Positions 39,534 through 50,639 of a stretch of 64,000 bases of DNA are shown here, piece by piece. Origin of the DNA: Selaginella tamariscina (lineage: Eukaryota; Streptophyta; Lycopodiopsida; Selaginellales; Selaginellaceae); the NCBI GenBank assembly GCA_003024785.1, contig PUQB01000293.1, forward strand, positions 1 through 64,000. Direction: 5' to 3'. A program made the position numbers and the translations under genes. Positions within the stretch are counted from its first letter, which is position 1. Every line of letters starts with the position of its first letter. The notes beneath the pieces are model-generated. The model saw only the letters and a list, made by a program, of their open reading frames with translations. It did no database searches and was not told where the DNA came from.

Positions 39534-40080
39534 ATACAAGGTGGCAATACGAGAATATTCTTGGCATTTGTAGGAATATTAGCTTGTTTGTAATCCCCTC
39601 CTCGGAAATGATCCACTAAAGCCCCGCTGCTAAGTACCAAACTACAGAATATTTAACACTGTATTATACATATATTTAGTATATATACGTGCATACACGC
39701 ATTACATGTGTGTATGTATGAACAAACCACATGCATTTTGCCTGGTTGCTATATAACACACACACACACACACACACACCTCGAATAGATGCTCAGTAAT
39801 GACACCAGTAAAATCAACAAAACATCATCCTGATATATATATATATATATAATATATATATATAGATTTAAATAATGAAATAAAAATTAACTAATTACTG
39901 TATACATATAATTGTGTTGTACATAATGCTTACCGGAGAGTGTGACAGTTCGTAGAGATATAGGAAATTCCTGGAAGGATATTCCCTCCACGGACAGGGA
40001 TATACCGTTAGGTAAGACTTCGAAAGTTCTGTCCACCACATCGACCCGATGACACATAAGTCCTCGAGAAGCTGTATACG
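39534..40080 (-). CDS. Unidentified gene fragment, two exon-like segments
   Basis: Not recognised. One minus-strand exon-like segment (39534-39645) reads SSGALVDHFRGGDYKQANIP and KNILVLPPCMQ before a GTAAGC donor. Another (about 39934-40035) reads FEVLPNGISLSVEGISFQEF and SLRTVTLSG before a GTAAGC donor. Parts of the second segment recur near 42695-42755 (same orientation) and 44205-44275 (opposite orientation). Codon-like reading and correct donors suggest a real gene or its remains, but no family can be named. Confidence 0.4.
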
Positions 40081-40173
40081 TCTGTGTACGAGATGATGTG
40101 TAAACCGATTGTATGCACTATTATGCTTACGTGCATGTGTACATGTGGAAACAACGTGTGTAAAACAAATCCG

Positions 40174-40263
40174 TCCTGCAATGATCGACCACCTGTACAC
40201 ACATGTATACATGTATATGTATATGTGTATACATGTGTGTACAGGTGGTCGATCATTGCAGGA
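40174..40263. repeat. 38-bp perfect inverted repeat with 14-nt loop
   Basis: Arms 40174-40211 and 40226-40263 are exact reverse complements, starting TCCTGCAATGATCGACCACC. The loop is an alternating TGTATATGTATATG. A diverged half copy is present near 43790-43840 (GGGTGGATGATCCTTGCAGGA). It may be a foldback element, a hairpin-RNA source, or an inverted-duplication junction. Confidence 0.85.
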
Positions 40264-40324
40264 AGGATACATATACATATACATGTGTGTGTATGTATAC
40301 ATACACATAACCTGTTTCCATATA

Positions 40325-40665
40325 TATATAACCATGTATGTATATTCCATGTGTATCCACATGGCATGTAACATCCACATTATTACATTAAAGTGTATAT
40401 TATCATTTATTTCCAAACAATTTGATTGGTTATTATCTATTCATCTAATTCAACATATTTGATTAACTGATATTTTATGTTAAACGGAGTGTGCGTCTCG
40501 GTGACGCGTGTGAATGGTTCACAAGTCTGTTTTTTATATATATAATTTATATTGAATTTAATAGTTTATGTATAACTTGTTGATAAAAAAAATGAATTAA
40601 AAAACAAACTAAAGTTAAAATGGTTTTACTTAAATGATCGTTTAAATGCAAGTTTAGAGCTGCGT
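40325..40665 (+). repeat. Direct repeat, copy 1 (partner 42915-43157)
   Basis: TATATAACCATGTATGTATA through TTTAGAGCTGC occurs here and, nearly identical and in the same orientation, at 42915-43157. Copy 1 has about 95 bp extra in the middle (about 40425-40530, with GTGCGTCTCGGTGACGCGTG). Confidence 0.8.
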
Positions 40666-41084
40666 ATGTATGTGTTCTGTGTAAATACTCGTACATATGT
40701 GTGTTTGTGTGTTTGTGTGGGTGTGTTTATATATTTAAGGATTAAATCTCACGTGCAGACTTTTTTTATTTATTTATCCATATAAAATAATATGTAATAT
40801 TTCTTTTTAAGTAAAGAATTTATAATCAATTCCTTTTAATACAATTAATTTATAAATGAAGATGGCCAAACAAAATTACATAAATAAATTTATATAATTT
40901 AATTTGTCTTTATATTATTATAATTATTTAATTAAATTTTAATTAATAACAAATGATAAAGAAGTTTTAATGATGAAAAAGATAATAAAATATATAAGAA
41001 AGTTAATGATAATACATTTTCAATACACTTTTTACACCATTATAATTAGATAGTAATGCCTTACGACCTCCTTTAATATTGATT

Positions 41085-41661
41085 AGCACTATCTAAGTAA
41101 GAGATGTAAAAGAATCAATGATTATTTTAATTTTGAAATTTTTAATTATTTCTCTTAAGACATTGATCATCTTTAATTATTAATAAATTAATTAAACTTT
41201 AATCATGTAATTCAGTTATTATATTTAAACACATCTGAATTTAGCTCTTTTATTAAGAAATAAGATGTGAATTTATATTGTAAGTTTATGTTTTTACTCA
41301 AAAGAGTAAACATTCTTAAAATGTAATATATGGTAATGTATAAAATAAGAAAATGGTTGCATATTAATATAACATAGAACTTCTGTTTAAATTAAAAAAA
41401 ACAATAGTGTGTTGTAAAAAAAACATATTTCAGTTTTAGCTCCTCTCTTCATTATTTTATTATTACTAATAATAGGTTAATAATGTAAATTTTAAATAAT
41501 AATGTCATATATACACATTTGAAAAGAGAGGAGAGCACATGGGAAGAGAGGAAACTATCAATTAATTAAATAATGCTTTTATATAATTATAAGATATAAT
41601 ATAGACAGTCTTTACTTCACTGTTGTGTATATAAACACACATTATTGGCAATATGCACACA

Positions 41662-41747
<86 letters not shown>

Positions 41748-42313
41748 ACAATGGATTTTAATCGAATTGCTGGCTTAATTTGATGTAAACTTTAATATTA
41801 CTTAGCTAATTAATAAATTACATAACAAACTCAATTGTGGAACTGCTTTAACACAACAAACATACGTCTAAACATAAAAATATCTCTGTTTGTAATGTGT
41901 GTGAGTGTGTGTTTAAGTAATACTGATATTAATATTGAGCTCTGTGCATTGGATATGCAAAATCACATCATATTAAAACATGAAACAGACTTTCAAACTA
42001 TACCATCGTCACAAAACATCAAGTCCCTTCCTATCTGAATCCAAAGTATTTGGAGAAAGACAGACCGCGCACACACACACACATCCACACATGTACACAG
42101 CATCACATTATCCTATTGTATGTACATAATGGATAACATATACATATATTGTAATAATATACATATCCATACGCGGTGGTGTGTCTTTCTATCCACACCA
42201 TATATGTATCTTTCTATCTGCATATACAGGGTCTTCAGATATATTTAATGAGGGAGGGAATGATAAGGTCAGCAAGTCAGGAGTATTTGTAATTACAAAA
42301 TAAATAATTTTGC

Positions 42314-42354
<41 letters not shown>

Positions 42355-42780
42355 TATAAAAGTATATATATTACGTAAATGAATCTCCGGTAAGTTTTCC
42401 GGTATATTTTCCAGTTAATTTTTAACCGCCGGATGTTGTCTGGTAGTTCGCTTGACAGATTCCGTATATGTACGTATACATCACACATTTATGTATTTTG
42501 TACGTATATATGGAAGTTCTTTTCCATCATATTCAACGCAGTTCATGTCTGCATTCTATGGGCGATCGGCGTGATCAAGGCAGTAGGCAGATGTTTGTTT
42601 TTCTGCATAGCAATAATAATATTAATATTAGTTAAATATTATATATATATATATTATATATAATATATATGGACTTGTTTGTGTGACAGTGGTACTCGAA
42701 GAATATGTCTTCCACGGACAGGGATATACCGTTAGCTAAGACTTCGAAAGTGCCCGACGACCTTTGACGCCGTCCTCTTC
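41085..42780 (+). repeat. Second inverted duplication, arm A
   Basis: Reverse-complement match to about 44190-46135. Anchors are: ACATCTGAATTTAGCTCTTT near 41230 with 46010; AAACAGACTTTCAAACTATA near 41985 with 45260-45285; and GGGCGATCGGCGTGATCAAG near 42560 with 44700-44726. The arms are roughly 85-90% similar by eye. The spacer (about 42.8-44.2 kb) holds other duplicated fragments. Confidence 0.75.
41665..41744 (+). repeat. (TA)n(GA)n compound microsatellite
   Basis: About 35 bp of AT followed by about 45 bp of AG, inside arm A of the second inverted duplication. The matching position in arm B lacks it. Confidence 0.9.
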
Positions 42781-42831
42781 GGAGTACATGTATAAATACA
42801 CACATAAACATATGTGTGTATTAATTACATT

Positions 42832-42882
<51 letters not shown>

Positions 42883-42914
42883 TGATATACATATACTTAC
42901 AAATATCGTAACAA

Positions 42915-43157
42915 AGCTGAATATATAACCATGTATGTATATTCCATGTGTATCCACATGGCATGTAACATCCACATTATTACATTAAAGTGTATATTAT
43001 CATTTATTTCCAAACAAATTTGATTTTTTATATATATAATTTATATTGAATTTAATAGTTTATGCATAACTTGTTGATAAAAAAAATGAATTAAAAAACA
43101 AACTAAAGTTAAAATGGTTTTACTTAAATGATCGTTTAAATGCAAGTTTAGAGCTGC
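42915..43157 (+). repeat. Direct repeat, copy 2
   Basis: Near-identical to 40325-40665 apart from the missing internal segment (see copy 1). It ends at GCAAGTTTAGAGCTGC, right where the next coding-like segment begins. Confidence 0.8.
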
Positions 43158-43159
43158 TG

Positions 43160-43590
43160 CTAGACTTTTGGGGAGCTTGCCGTGGATTTTTCCCCAGAAG
43201 GTGCTTCTCTACAAGAGATAGTTCACTCACACCCATGTGCGTGTGTATATGATAAATGCATATGTGTATATAAAATTTATAACTAATTAACACGGGGATC
43301 TGTGGTACATAAGAGAGTAGCTGCACACCTTGCTAAATGTCCACAGTCCCGGGCAACACCTGAAGAATGTTACACGAGGATATGCCCACAGTTAACGAAG
43401 CTGCTTTCACTTACCACGGATAGCAGTAAGCTAGTTGGCGAATCCGCAGCTCGTATCATTAGTAACATGCACCGTACATCAATAACCACCGTGTGCTGTA
43501 TTGTACGGCAGCAACCAGAAGCATGTCCTGGAGCTTCTTATAAAGCCTTTACGAGCTTGGGCATCACTAAAAAGAGCAACCTTCATTAAC
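43160..43590 (+). CDS. Unassigned coding-like fragment, possibly RTP1/TANGO6-like armadillo protein
   Basis: A first segment (about 43168-43232) reads FGELAVDFSPEGASLQEIVH, followed by an intron-like stretch. The second, open from 43302, reads VAAHLAKCPQSRATPEECYT, then ICPQLTKLLSL and then AARIISNMHR. A shifted frame continues with LELLIKPLRAWAS. The pattern of proline-cysteine start, ICPQL, then a closing LLIKPL resembles what I recall of RNA polymerase II assembly factor RTP1/TANGO6 C-terminal regions. This is a weak family guess. It needs one frame change near 43500 and lies between repeats, so it may be a transposed gene fragment. Confidence 0.3.
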
Positions 43591-44092
43591 CGTTGTAAGA
43601 GATTATGTTATAGATTGGGTGTGTGTGCGCGTGCGTGGGTGTGTACAACAACTATAATAATATTAAATATAATGCAATTTTGATTGTTGTTCCGATAAAA
43701 TCGATCTCGTTATCGGATTGCATGCATTAATTGGAAACAGGTATATTATGTGTGTATACATCCACACACATATACGTATGACTGTATATGTATATGTGTA
43801 TACATGTGTGTACGGGTGGATGATCCTTGCAGGAAGGATTGAAACTATCATTTAGGCAAGAAATTGTTAAGCATGGGAATCGACCCGATGACACAGAAGT
43901 GTTAAAGTAGCTGTACTGTTTGAATTGCAAAATGAGATTCCTATTTTCTTGAGAGAGAGATGTATACATTTATGTGTATGAGATGATGTGTAAAATGATT
44001 TGTATGCACTATTATGCATGTGTGTAAAACACATACATATTGTACACTCTATAAATACCTTGTAGACGATATTTGTAAGTATTTGTATATCA

Positions 44093-44094
<2 letters not shown>

Positions 44095-44148
<54 letters not shown>

Positions 44149-44150
44149 CA

Positions 44151-44181
<31 letters not shown>
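44095..44181 (+). repeat. Two (TA)n tracts separated by GTATATCACC
   Basis: TA tracts of about 46 and 30 bp, each preceded by TATATCACCATATAT. They lie at the inner end of arm B. A similar long TA tract followed by GGTGATATAC is at 42835-42890, at the inner side of arm A. Confidence 0.85.
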
Positions 44182-44189
44182 GCAAATAA

Positions 44190-44915
44190 TATGGGACGGC
44201 GTCGATCGTCGAGCACTTTCGAAGTCTTAGATAACGGTATATCCCTGTCCGTGGAAGAAATATTCTTCGAGTACCACTGTCAAACAAACAAGTCCAACGT
44301 ATTTATATATACACACATGCATGTATATATAAGTAGTTAACACATCCGGAATATTCCGCAGTGCAGAAAGCCGTACAAAAGGACTACTTTTTGTTACCAC
44401 CGGCGGTTTCGTGGACAAAGAAGAGTACGGAAATGAACATTGCCATAGAGGTGTTCAATATAGCAATCCCTCCATTAGTATAGGTTAAATGGGCATTTGG
44501 TCTCTGGAAATCCCCTTTCCATTACATATCAATTCTGTGTGTATATTTGTCATGTTCAGTATAATAACATTATATATTATATCCATATATATATATATAT
44601 ATAATATTAATTAATTATAACTAATTATTTTATATTATATTTAACTAATATTAATATTATTATTGCTATGCCAAAAAACAAAACGTAAGACATCTGCCTA
44701 CTGCCTTGATCACGCCGATCGCCCATAGAATGCAGAACTGCGTTGAATGTGATGGAAAAGAGCTTTCATATATACATACAAAATACAGAAATGTATGCTG
44801 TATACGTACATATACGGAACCAGATAACATCCGGCGGTTAAAAAATAACTGGAAAATATAGTCGTATTTGAGCCGGAAAACTTACCGGAGATTTCGTTTA
44901 CATACTTTTATACTC

Positions 44916-44960
<45 letters not shown>

Positions 44961-46135
44961 ATATATATTATAAAATTAAATATTTTGTAATTACAAACAC
45001 TCCTGACTTGCTGACCTTTAAACATATCTGAAGACTGTACTTGTGTATATGCAGATAGAAAGATACATATATGGTGTGTATAAACACACACACACACACA
45101 CACACACATGTATGGATATGTGTATGTACGTATATGTTATCCATCGTATACATGCAGTATGATAATGTGACATGTGTGTGTGTGTGCGTTCAATGTGGAA
45201 ATGTCTTTCTCCAAAGTGCTTTGGATTCAGATAGGAAGGGACTTGATGTTCTGTGACGATGGTATAGTTTGAAAGTCTGTTTCATGTTTTAATATGATGC
45301 GATTTTGCATATCCAATGCACAAAGCCCAATATGAATATCAATATACATTATGAACAGAGATATTTGTGTGTTTAGACGTATGTTTGTTGTGTTAAGTTC
45401 CAAAGTTGAGTCTTGTTTATATGCATGTAGTTTAATTAACTAAGTTACATTGAACTTTAAAATCAAACTAATGAAGCATAAATAACTCGCATTATAACAC
45501 AATCCAGCCACTTTTGCATTAGTAGTAATTAATTAAAACTTAATTAATTAATAAATACTAAGAACCAGGGAAAAAATATATATTTAAAGAAAACTTATAT
45601 ATCCCAACTCGTGCATTAACCGGTCTTTTTAAATTATATCCAATATATATAAACTCATTAAAATAATAAAATTAGTTAAAACTTTGACTGGATTGTGAAA
45701 ACTAGTTTAAAATTTTGTTTCATAAATCATAATCGTAAAAAAGAAGAAAACATTAGAAACTAATTCAATAAATGTCTTATTATATTAATAAGATTCTTTG
45801 TGTAAGTTTATAAGGATAATTTAATCAAATGTGTATATACGACAAAGTTTTACTTTCCATTTAAAATGGTTGCTTATTAATACAACAAAGAACTTCTGTT
45901 TAAAATTTAAACAGAAGTTCTATGTTGTATTAATAAGCAAACATCTTATTTTTATATATTACCACATATTACATCTTAAGAATGTTTACTCTTAATAAAA
46001 GAGCTAAATTCAGATGTGTTTCATATTTCTCTCTCATTAAATATAATAAATTAGATTAGTTATATATAATTTATGATCAATGAAAAACTATAAAATTAAA
46101 ATAATCATTGATTTTTTTACATCTCTTACCTAGAT
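44190..46135 (-). repeat. Second inverted duplication, arm B
   Basis: Reverse complement of about 41085-42780 (anchors given at arm A). It runs to TACATCTCTTACCTA, immediately beside the last exon of the F-box-like gene. Arm B contains a further internal hairpin at 45873-45944. Confidence 0.75.
45873..45944. repeat. Internal hairpin of about 36-bp arms
   Basis: Arms begin TTGCTTATTAATACAACA and meet at TTTAAAATTTAAA with one mismatch (CAAAG against CATAG) and no real loop. Arm A has only a single copy of this sequence near 41350-41392, so the foldback arose after the larger duplication. Confidence 0.8.
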
Positions 46136-46993
46136 TGCCAAGTGTGAAAACTGTGAGAATGAATCCCCTCACCTGTATAATAACTAGTGTCCTCCCTTTT
46201 ATTACCCAAGTAAAAGAATCTCTCTTCTACTTCCAAATATGAAGGGATTAATGAGTTATCCTTTAACTCATATAATCTAGACTCGCTATCAAATTTACAC
46301 CAGAAAACAAGGTTATCATTTAATACTGCAGGAAAATATCTAACTGGATCACCTAAGAACATCTTCTCCGCATCACTTATATGCAACTCAGTCCACTTCA
46401 TGAATTCCACGTTGTACACCCACACACACAGGCGTGTCGTAACTTATATAAACTGAGCCTCTATATATAAGGGGAGAGCGTACCCAAGGGTGCAGATCAA
46501 TCTGTATCCAAGAGTTCGATTCAAAACAGTACCTTGCCATGCACCCAACAAATCCTTACCCTGCCCTATAATAAGAATTAAAAGTTCCCCCGACGTCGAG
46601 CGTTCTATAAACGCATTATCAACTTTGTTCATGAAACTGCAGTTGCGAATCATTATCCATTTGTTAGGGAAGGTTAAAGGACTGCCAATATAAAGTAAAT
46701 TGTTAGCGGTGCATAATGTAAGAACTATATCCTCAAAACATGCTAAAACAGTATATAAATGCCCAGTTGGATATTTAACATAGATGAATTCACCTGTGGA
46801 TAATTTGTACATGTATAGTTTGCTGTAGCTCGGTTTGTGGCTCACAAGGTACCCAGGATATCTTTCCGTCGAGTGTTCGAGTGCATCCTTTTCTCCACAA
46901 GGGAGATACACTTAAACACTGAACAAGATCTTGACTAGGTAGCCTCTGAAAAATAGATTTTGATAAGTCGATAGAGCCGATAACCCGTTCCAT
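46126..46993 (-). pseudogene. F-box/DUF295-like protein (interrupted)
   Basis: Presumed substrate-recognition subunit of an SCF ubiquitin ligase. The start at 46993 opens an F-box (DLSKSIFQRLPSQDLVQCLS, then VSPLWRKG). The frame changes near 46875-46900, after which a beta-propeller-like domain follows (PGYLVSHKPSYSKLYMYKLS, then LLYIGSPLTFPNK). A TAA at 46444-46446 lies in the same frame as the last part (VWVYNVEFMKWTELHIS, DPVRYFPAVL, LVFWCKFDSESRLYEL), which ends just inside arm B of the inverted duplication. The N-terminal F-box and this C-terminal pattern are typical of the large plant F-box/DUF295-type class. Interruptions may be decay or sequencing error. Confidence 0.65.
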
Positions 46994-47049
46994 CGTTAAC
47001 TTTGAACAACCCTAGTTAACAACCCTATTAATTCTTTATAAAGGAATGT

Positions 47050-47079
47050 TTAACCTTTTTAGTGTGTGTGTGTGTGTGT

Positions 47080-47111
<32 letters not shown>

Positions 47112-47309
47112 GAGAAGAGAGAGAGTGAGTGAGTGAGTGAAGAGAGAGAGACAGACTTCAATTCAAATACTAGCAAAATTAAATAAATAACTTTACTATT
47201 TAGTATTCCATGGAACACTAATTCCACAACAAAACGCAAAACTTAAATTAAACCATAGCCAACTTAAACCCTAGGCCTTAGGGTTCTTCAAGCCCATTTA
47301 ACCTTTTTA

Positions 47310-47357
<48 letters not shown>

Positions 47358-47500
47358 CTTCAATTCAAATACTAGCAAAATCAAATAAATAATTTTACTA
47401 TTTAGTTCCATGGAACACTAATTCCACAACAAAACGCAAAACTTAAATTAAACCATAGCCAACTTAAACCCTAGGCCTTAGGTTCTTAAAAGCACATTTA
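47050..47500 (+). repeat. Tandem direct repeat of about 240 bp
   Basis: Unit 1 (about 47050-47296) and unit 2 (about 47297-47500) both run from TTAACCTTTTTAGTGTGTG through (TG)n(AG)n and CTTCAATTCAAATACTAGCA to AACCCTAGGCCTTAGG. They differ mainly in microsatellite length, with unit 1 carrying a longer, interrupted AG/GAGT stretch. Confidence 0.9.
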
Positions 47501-48938
47501 AAAACCCAAATAAATATTACAAGAATCGAACCCAAAACCTTAACACTCCACTTAGTCTCGTAACCAGGAGGGGTCACGCTCAAGAACTATTAATATTTTA
47601 CACAATATATGATATATCATTCTTTAAAACAACTTTCTTGCATTGTAAACCAAACTTTTTGTAAATTGTAAATTTGTATTTAATATTTATTATATATAAC
47701 ATTAATAATAATGAACGAATTGATGAATGATTATTGTTATATAAATTATAATTAATTTAATTTAATTTAATGTTTTTATTAACTTGTAAACTAAGTTAAG
47801 CTTTGTATATAATATTAATGAATAATTTGAAATATATAAAAAATATTAGTCGCATTGCTTAAGTTATTATTAGTATATACATAGATAATAGATTAGATAA
47901 GTATTAACTTAAGTTAAGACTAAGATTGAGAGTAAGTATGTTTATTTTTATTATATTATATCATATATAAACTAAAAAAAGTATTAGTCTCTGACATTAT
48001 ATTTTACTTCTTGAGTGTGGAGGCGCGTCAATTGTTAAAACTAGCGGATTGAGGTTAACGTTTGATTTCTATAATGTTTGTATGGTATTTACTAAAATTA
48101 TTTATTTTCAAAATACATTATTTAATATATTTATAGATTATAGTAATTTTTTCTATATAATATAATAAATAAACATATAAATAAAAAAATTATAGAATTC
48201 ATTAAATTATAATAACTTTATACATAGTCTCATAATAGATAGATTTAATTTATTTATATATTATATTATATTATTTAATTTATTTCCGAGAAAGTTACAT
48301 AACTGCAACTTATATTATTTACAAGAATCGACCCATAACCCTTATCTCTTATCTCTTAACAACTATTTTATTGATATATTATAATTAGTGTATATAAAAG
48401 TTATACTATAATTAATGGCAAATATAAACACATATAAAAATATATTCTATAAAATGAATAAAGAGAATAAATAACAAGCTAAAATTACAGAAACCATGTA
48501 CGCACATCATATGCAATTAGATATGTACAGATCCATTCGTTATAAGCATGTCTGAAGATACGCATTACATAAGGATCGTATGTACATTATATATGTAAGG
48601 CATGTGTTCACATTCATTATATGTACTTAAATAGATTTGTGCTAACTAGAAGTAACCGGGTACTAATATGTCTTAGCTCCCTTATAAAGACATGGGGTGT
48701 GTGTGTTTCTGGGTGTACGTGACTGCATATGTATATATATGTAAACATGCATGCACACACAAGATCTGTTTGCGTGTATGTATTATATTCAAATACATTT
48801 TGGGTGTGTATTTATGCCTAGAGTTTACACACACACACACACACATATTATATATGCATTCATATACAGATGTGTATATGTATAAACCTGTGTGGGCCAA
48901 ATTAATATATAACACACACACACAAAAAAAATTAATTT
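47501..48938. other. AT-rich intergenic DNA
   Basis: No gene is seen. From about 48.38 kb it is the start of the direct duplication whose second copy starts at about 51.26 kb. Short CA/TG tracts lie near 48825-48845 and 48911-48922. Confidence 0.5.
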
Positions 48939-49011
48939 TGACCCACACAGGTTTCGAACCTATGACCTTCGCGTTATTAGCACGACGCTCTAACCGACTG
49001 AGCTAAAGGCC
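48939..49011 (-). tRNA. tRNA-Ile(AAU), copy 1, acceptor stem one base short
   Basis: Reading the minus strand from 49011: D-arm AGCTCAGTCGGTTAGAGC, anticodon loop CTAATAA with anticodon AAU, T-arm with GGTTCGAAACC. The acceptor 5' strand is GGCCTT then TAGC, one base shorter than copy 2 (GGCCTTC), and position 71 makes G-U. T-rich sequence follows the 3' end and can terminate Pol III. Either a decaying copy or a sequencing deletion. Confidence 0.85.
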
Positions 49012-49029
49012 TTACAGAATTAAGACATG

Positions 49030-49920
49030 ATTTAAATGTAAAAGGATTTATAGGTATGTTATTCGGTTAAGCACCGTCATGAAATGCTCCTTTTCCCACT
49101 GTTGAAATGATGTTCTCCCTCTCCATATTCTTTAGAAACCGGGTGAGGTATTTAATAACACACGCACAAGCTTAAAAATTAAACCATCCATAGAGTTAAT
49201 AAGTTATATCATAGAGTTAAAATCACAGTTAGTCTATATATTATATATATATTCCAGTATACAATGTATATAAGGGACAACAAGCTACAGTCATGTAGGA
49301 TTCTGCAGTTTTCATTGAAATTGCTAGCTACATTTATGTACATTGAAGGATGTGCATGAGAGCGATGCAATGTTGTAAGACATAAGCTTCTCCGAATACA
49401 AAAAAGAGGAAAGAACAGACAGTTTCAGTGGAATTTGAAAAGAAAATCGTAGTCTTTTCATGAATTGTTAGAACACATAAAGAACAAGATTCTATCGGTT
49501 TACTTTAAGTACATGACTTGTATTTCTACAGAACATTCGTGTGTGTGTGTGTGTTACGTGTTTCGTGTGCTTGTATGTACAGATGTTTAAGGCATACAAT
49601 GGAAGATACACATCCTACAACAGAGGACGCAAGAAACATTCGACAAGGCACCTCAGAGGAGTATAGTGTCTTGGGCCGTGCTTCTCTTTGCATATACCAA
49701 GAGGGCATCTCGAAGAGTCACAGGAAATAGAACTCCTTATAAGTTAAGGCTAACCTAGTTTACTAAACTTGTCATGAGTGGTTAACCGGAATTCATTGTT
49801 TGTGATATGTGCAAATCTTATGAATTAAAAGTTGTATCTGAAATTTTAAGATAAATATAAAGATATGATTCCTAAATTTATATTGTGCAAAATGTGTGTG
49901 TGGATTGGTACTAATTAAGA
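49030..49920. other. Duplicated non-coding segment
   Basis: Part of D1. It contains a short coding-like piece, TFDKAP-related (ACATTCGACAAGGCACCTCA near 49635), the tail of the PPR fragment retained more fully in D2. No complete gene. Confidence 0.5.
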
Positions 49921-50011
49921 TATTTATGCAGCGGTATAGAGGACATGGAGAAGGCTAGAAAGGGAAAAGAAGGCAGAGGAGGAAGAAAGAAGCTAAAAAG
50001 GGAAGAAACAA

Positions 50012-50630
50012 AATCATCTTCACGCTGGCACACGCTCTCCAGAACACGTTCACCATACAGCAAGCCCATACTATGGACCGCAAACCGGGTGGTAACTTCA
50101 CAATACCACCCGCAACCTTCCACGTGTTTCGGTATACTGCCTGCGTCCCCGTGTACGACAGGATAATAATGCCGCTGGGAAGAAGAGTAACCGGACACGA
50201 TAACGTTTCTTCAGAGGATAGGCACCGGGTTATCCATCTCTATACTCGCATGCTAACTGCAGCAATGGTGGCAAGCTCCAGGATGAAGACGGCTAAACAA
50301 GCCGGTTTAGCTAACCACCCACATCAAACCGTACCTTTCTCCGCGTTCTGATGTCTGAGTCTTTTATTTCCATTGGACATCTCGAGTTTTGTACGATCAG
50401 TTTCCTGAGAATCTAAGGAGCATGGCGAGTGCGCTCTTCTCGAATATAACTGCTCTCTATAGCTACTTGAGTACCGTTCTTGTTACTGTGGTTAATCATG
50501 AGACTTCAAAAGGTACATACATGGATACACATGTGCGTGATACACACACAAGAGGGTACGTGATATACTACGCATATATATTGTACACGCATACGCATGA
50601 TATATTTGTAAAGGAATATACAAAAATATA
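50012..50630 (+). pseudogene. NPF (NRT1/PTR) transporter, C-terminal fragment, copy 1
   Basis: Proton-coupled nitrate/peptide transporter family (MFS fold). The fragment starts abruptly near 50012 with IIFTLAHALQNTFT, then GGNFTIPPATFHVFRYTACV, then PVYDRIIMPLGRRVTGHDN, and later YDQFPENLRSMASALFSNIT and YSYLSTVLVTVVNHETSKG, with a GT donor at 50513. Only the second half of the 12-TM protein is represented. The YDRIIMP and YDQ..P..MRS-like signatures are typical of NPF. A deletion of about 26 bp near 50350 relative to copy 3 removes the segment before SESFISIGHLEF. Just upstream is a coiled-coil-like Lys/Glu-rich stretch belonging to the D1 duplication, so the junction is chimeric. Confidence 0.8.
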
Positions 50631-50639
50631 GCAAGTAAG

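Larger units (their letters stand above)
48380..50010 (+). repeat. Direct duplication, copy D1
   Basis: Matches about 51260-54000 in the same order: AATAAATAACAAGCTAAAAT, the tRNA-Ile gene, GGTTAAGCACCGTCATGAAA, CATTCGACAAGGCACCTCAG, GAGGACATGGAGAAGGCTAG. D1 lacks about 1.1 kb found in D2 (52440-53565, a PPR fragment) and ends near 50010, where NPF transporter sequence begins abruptly. Confidence 0.85.

Noticed and set aside
40174-40263. CRISPR-like or terminator interpretation of the perfect hairpin
   Set aside because: There is a single inverted pair, no repeat-spacer array, and the context is a eukaryotic genome.
40108-40462. Open readings of about 100-170 codons around 40.1-40.4 kb on both strands
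   Set aside because: They mostly translate the hairpin and TGTATA-rich sequence (repetitive Tyr/His/Thr/Cys); only the segment at 39934-40035 looks codon-like.
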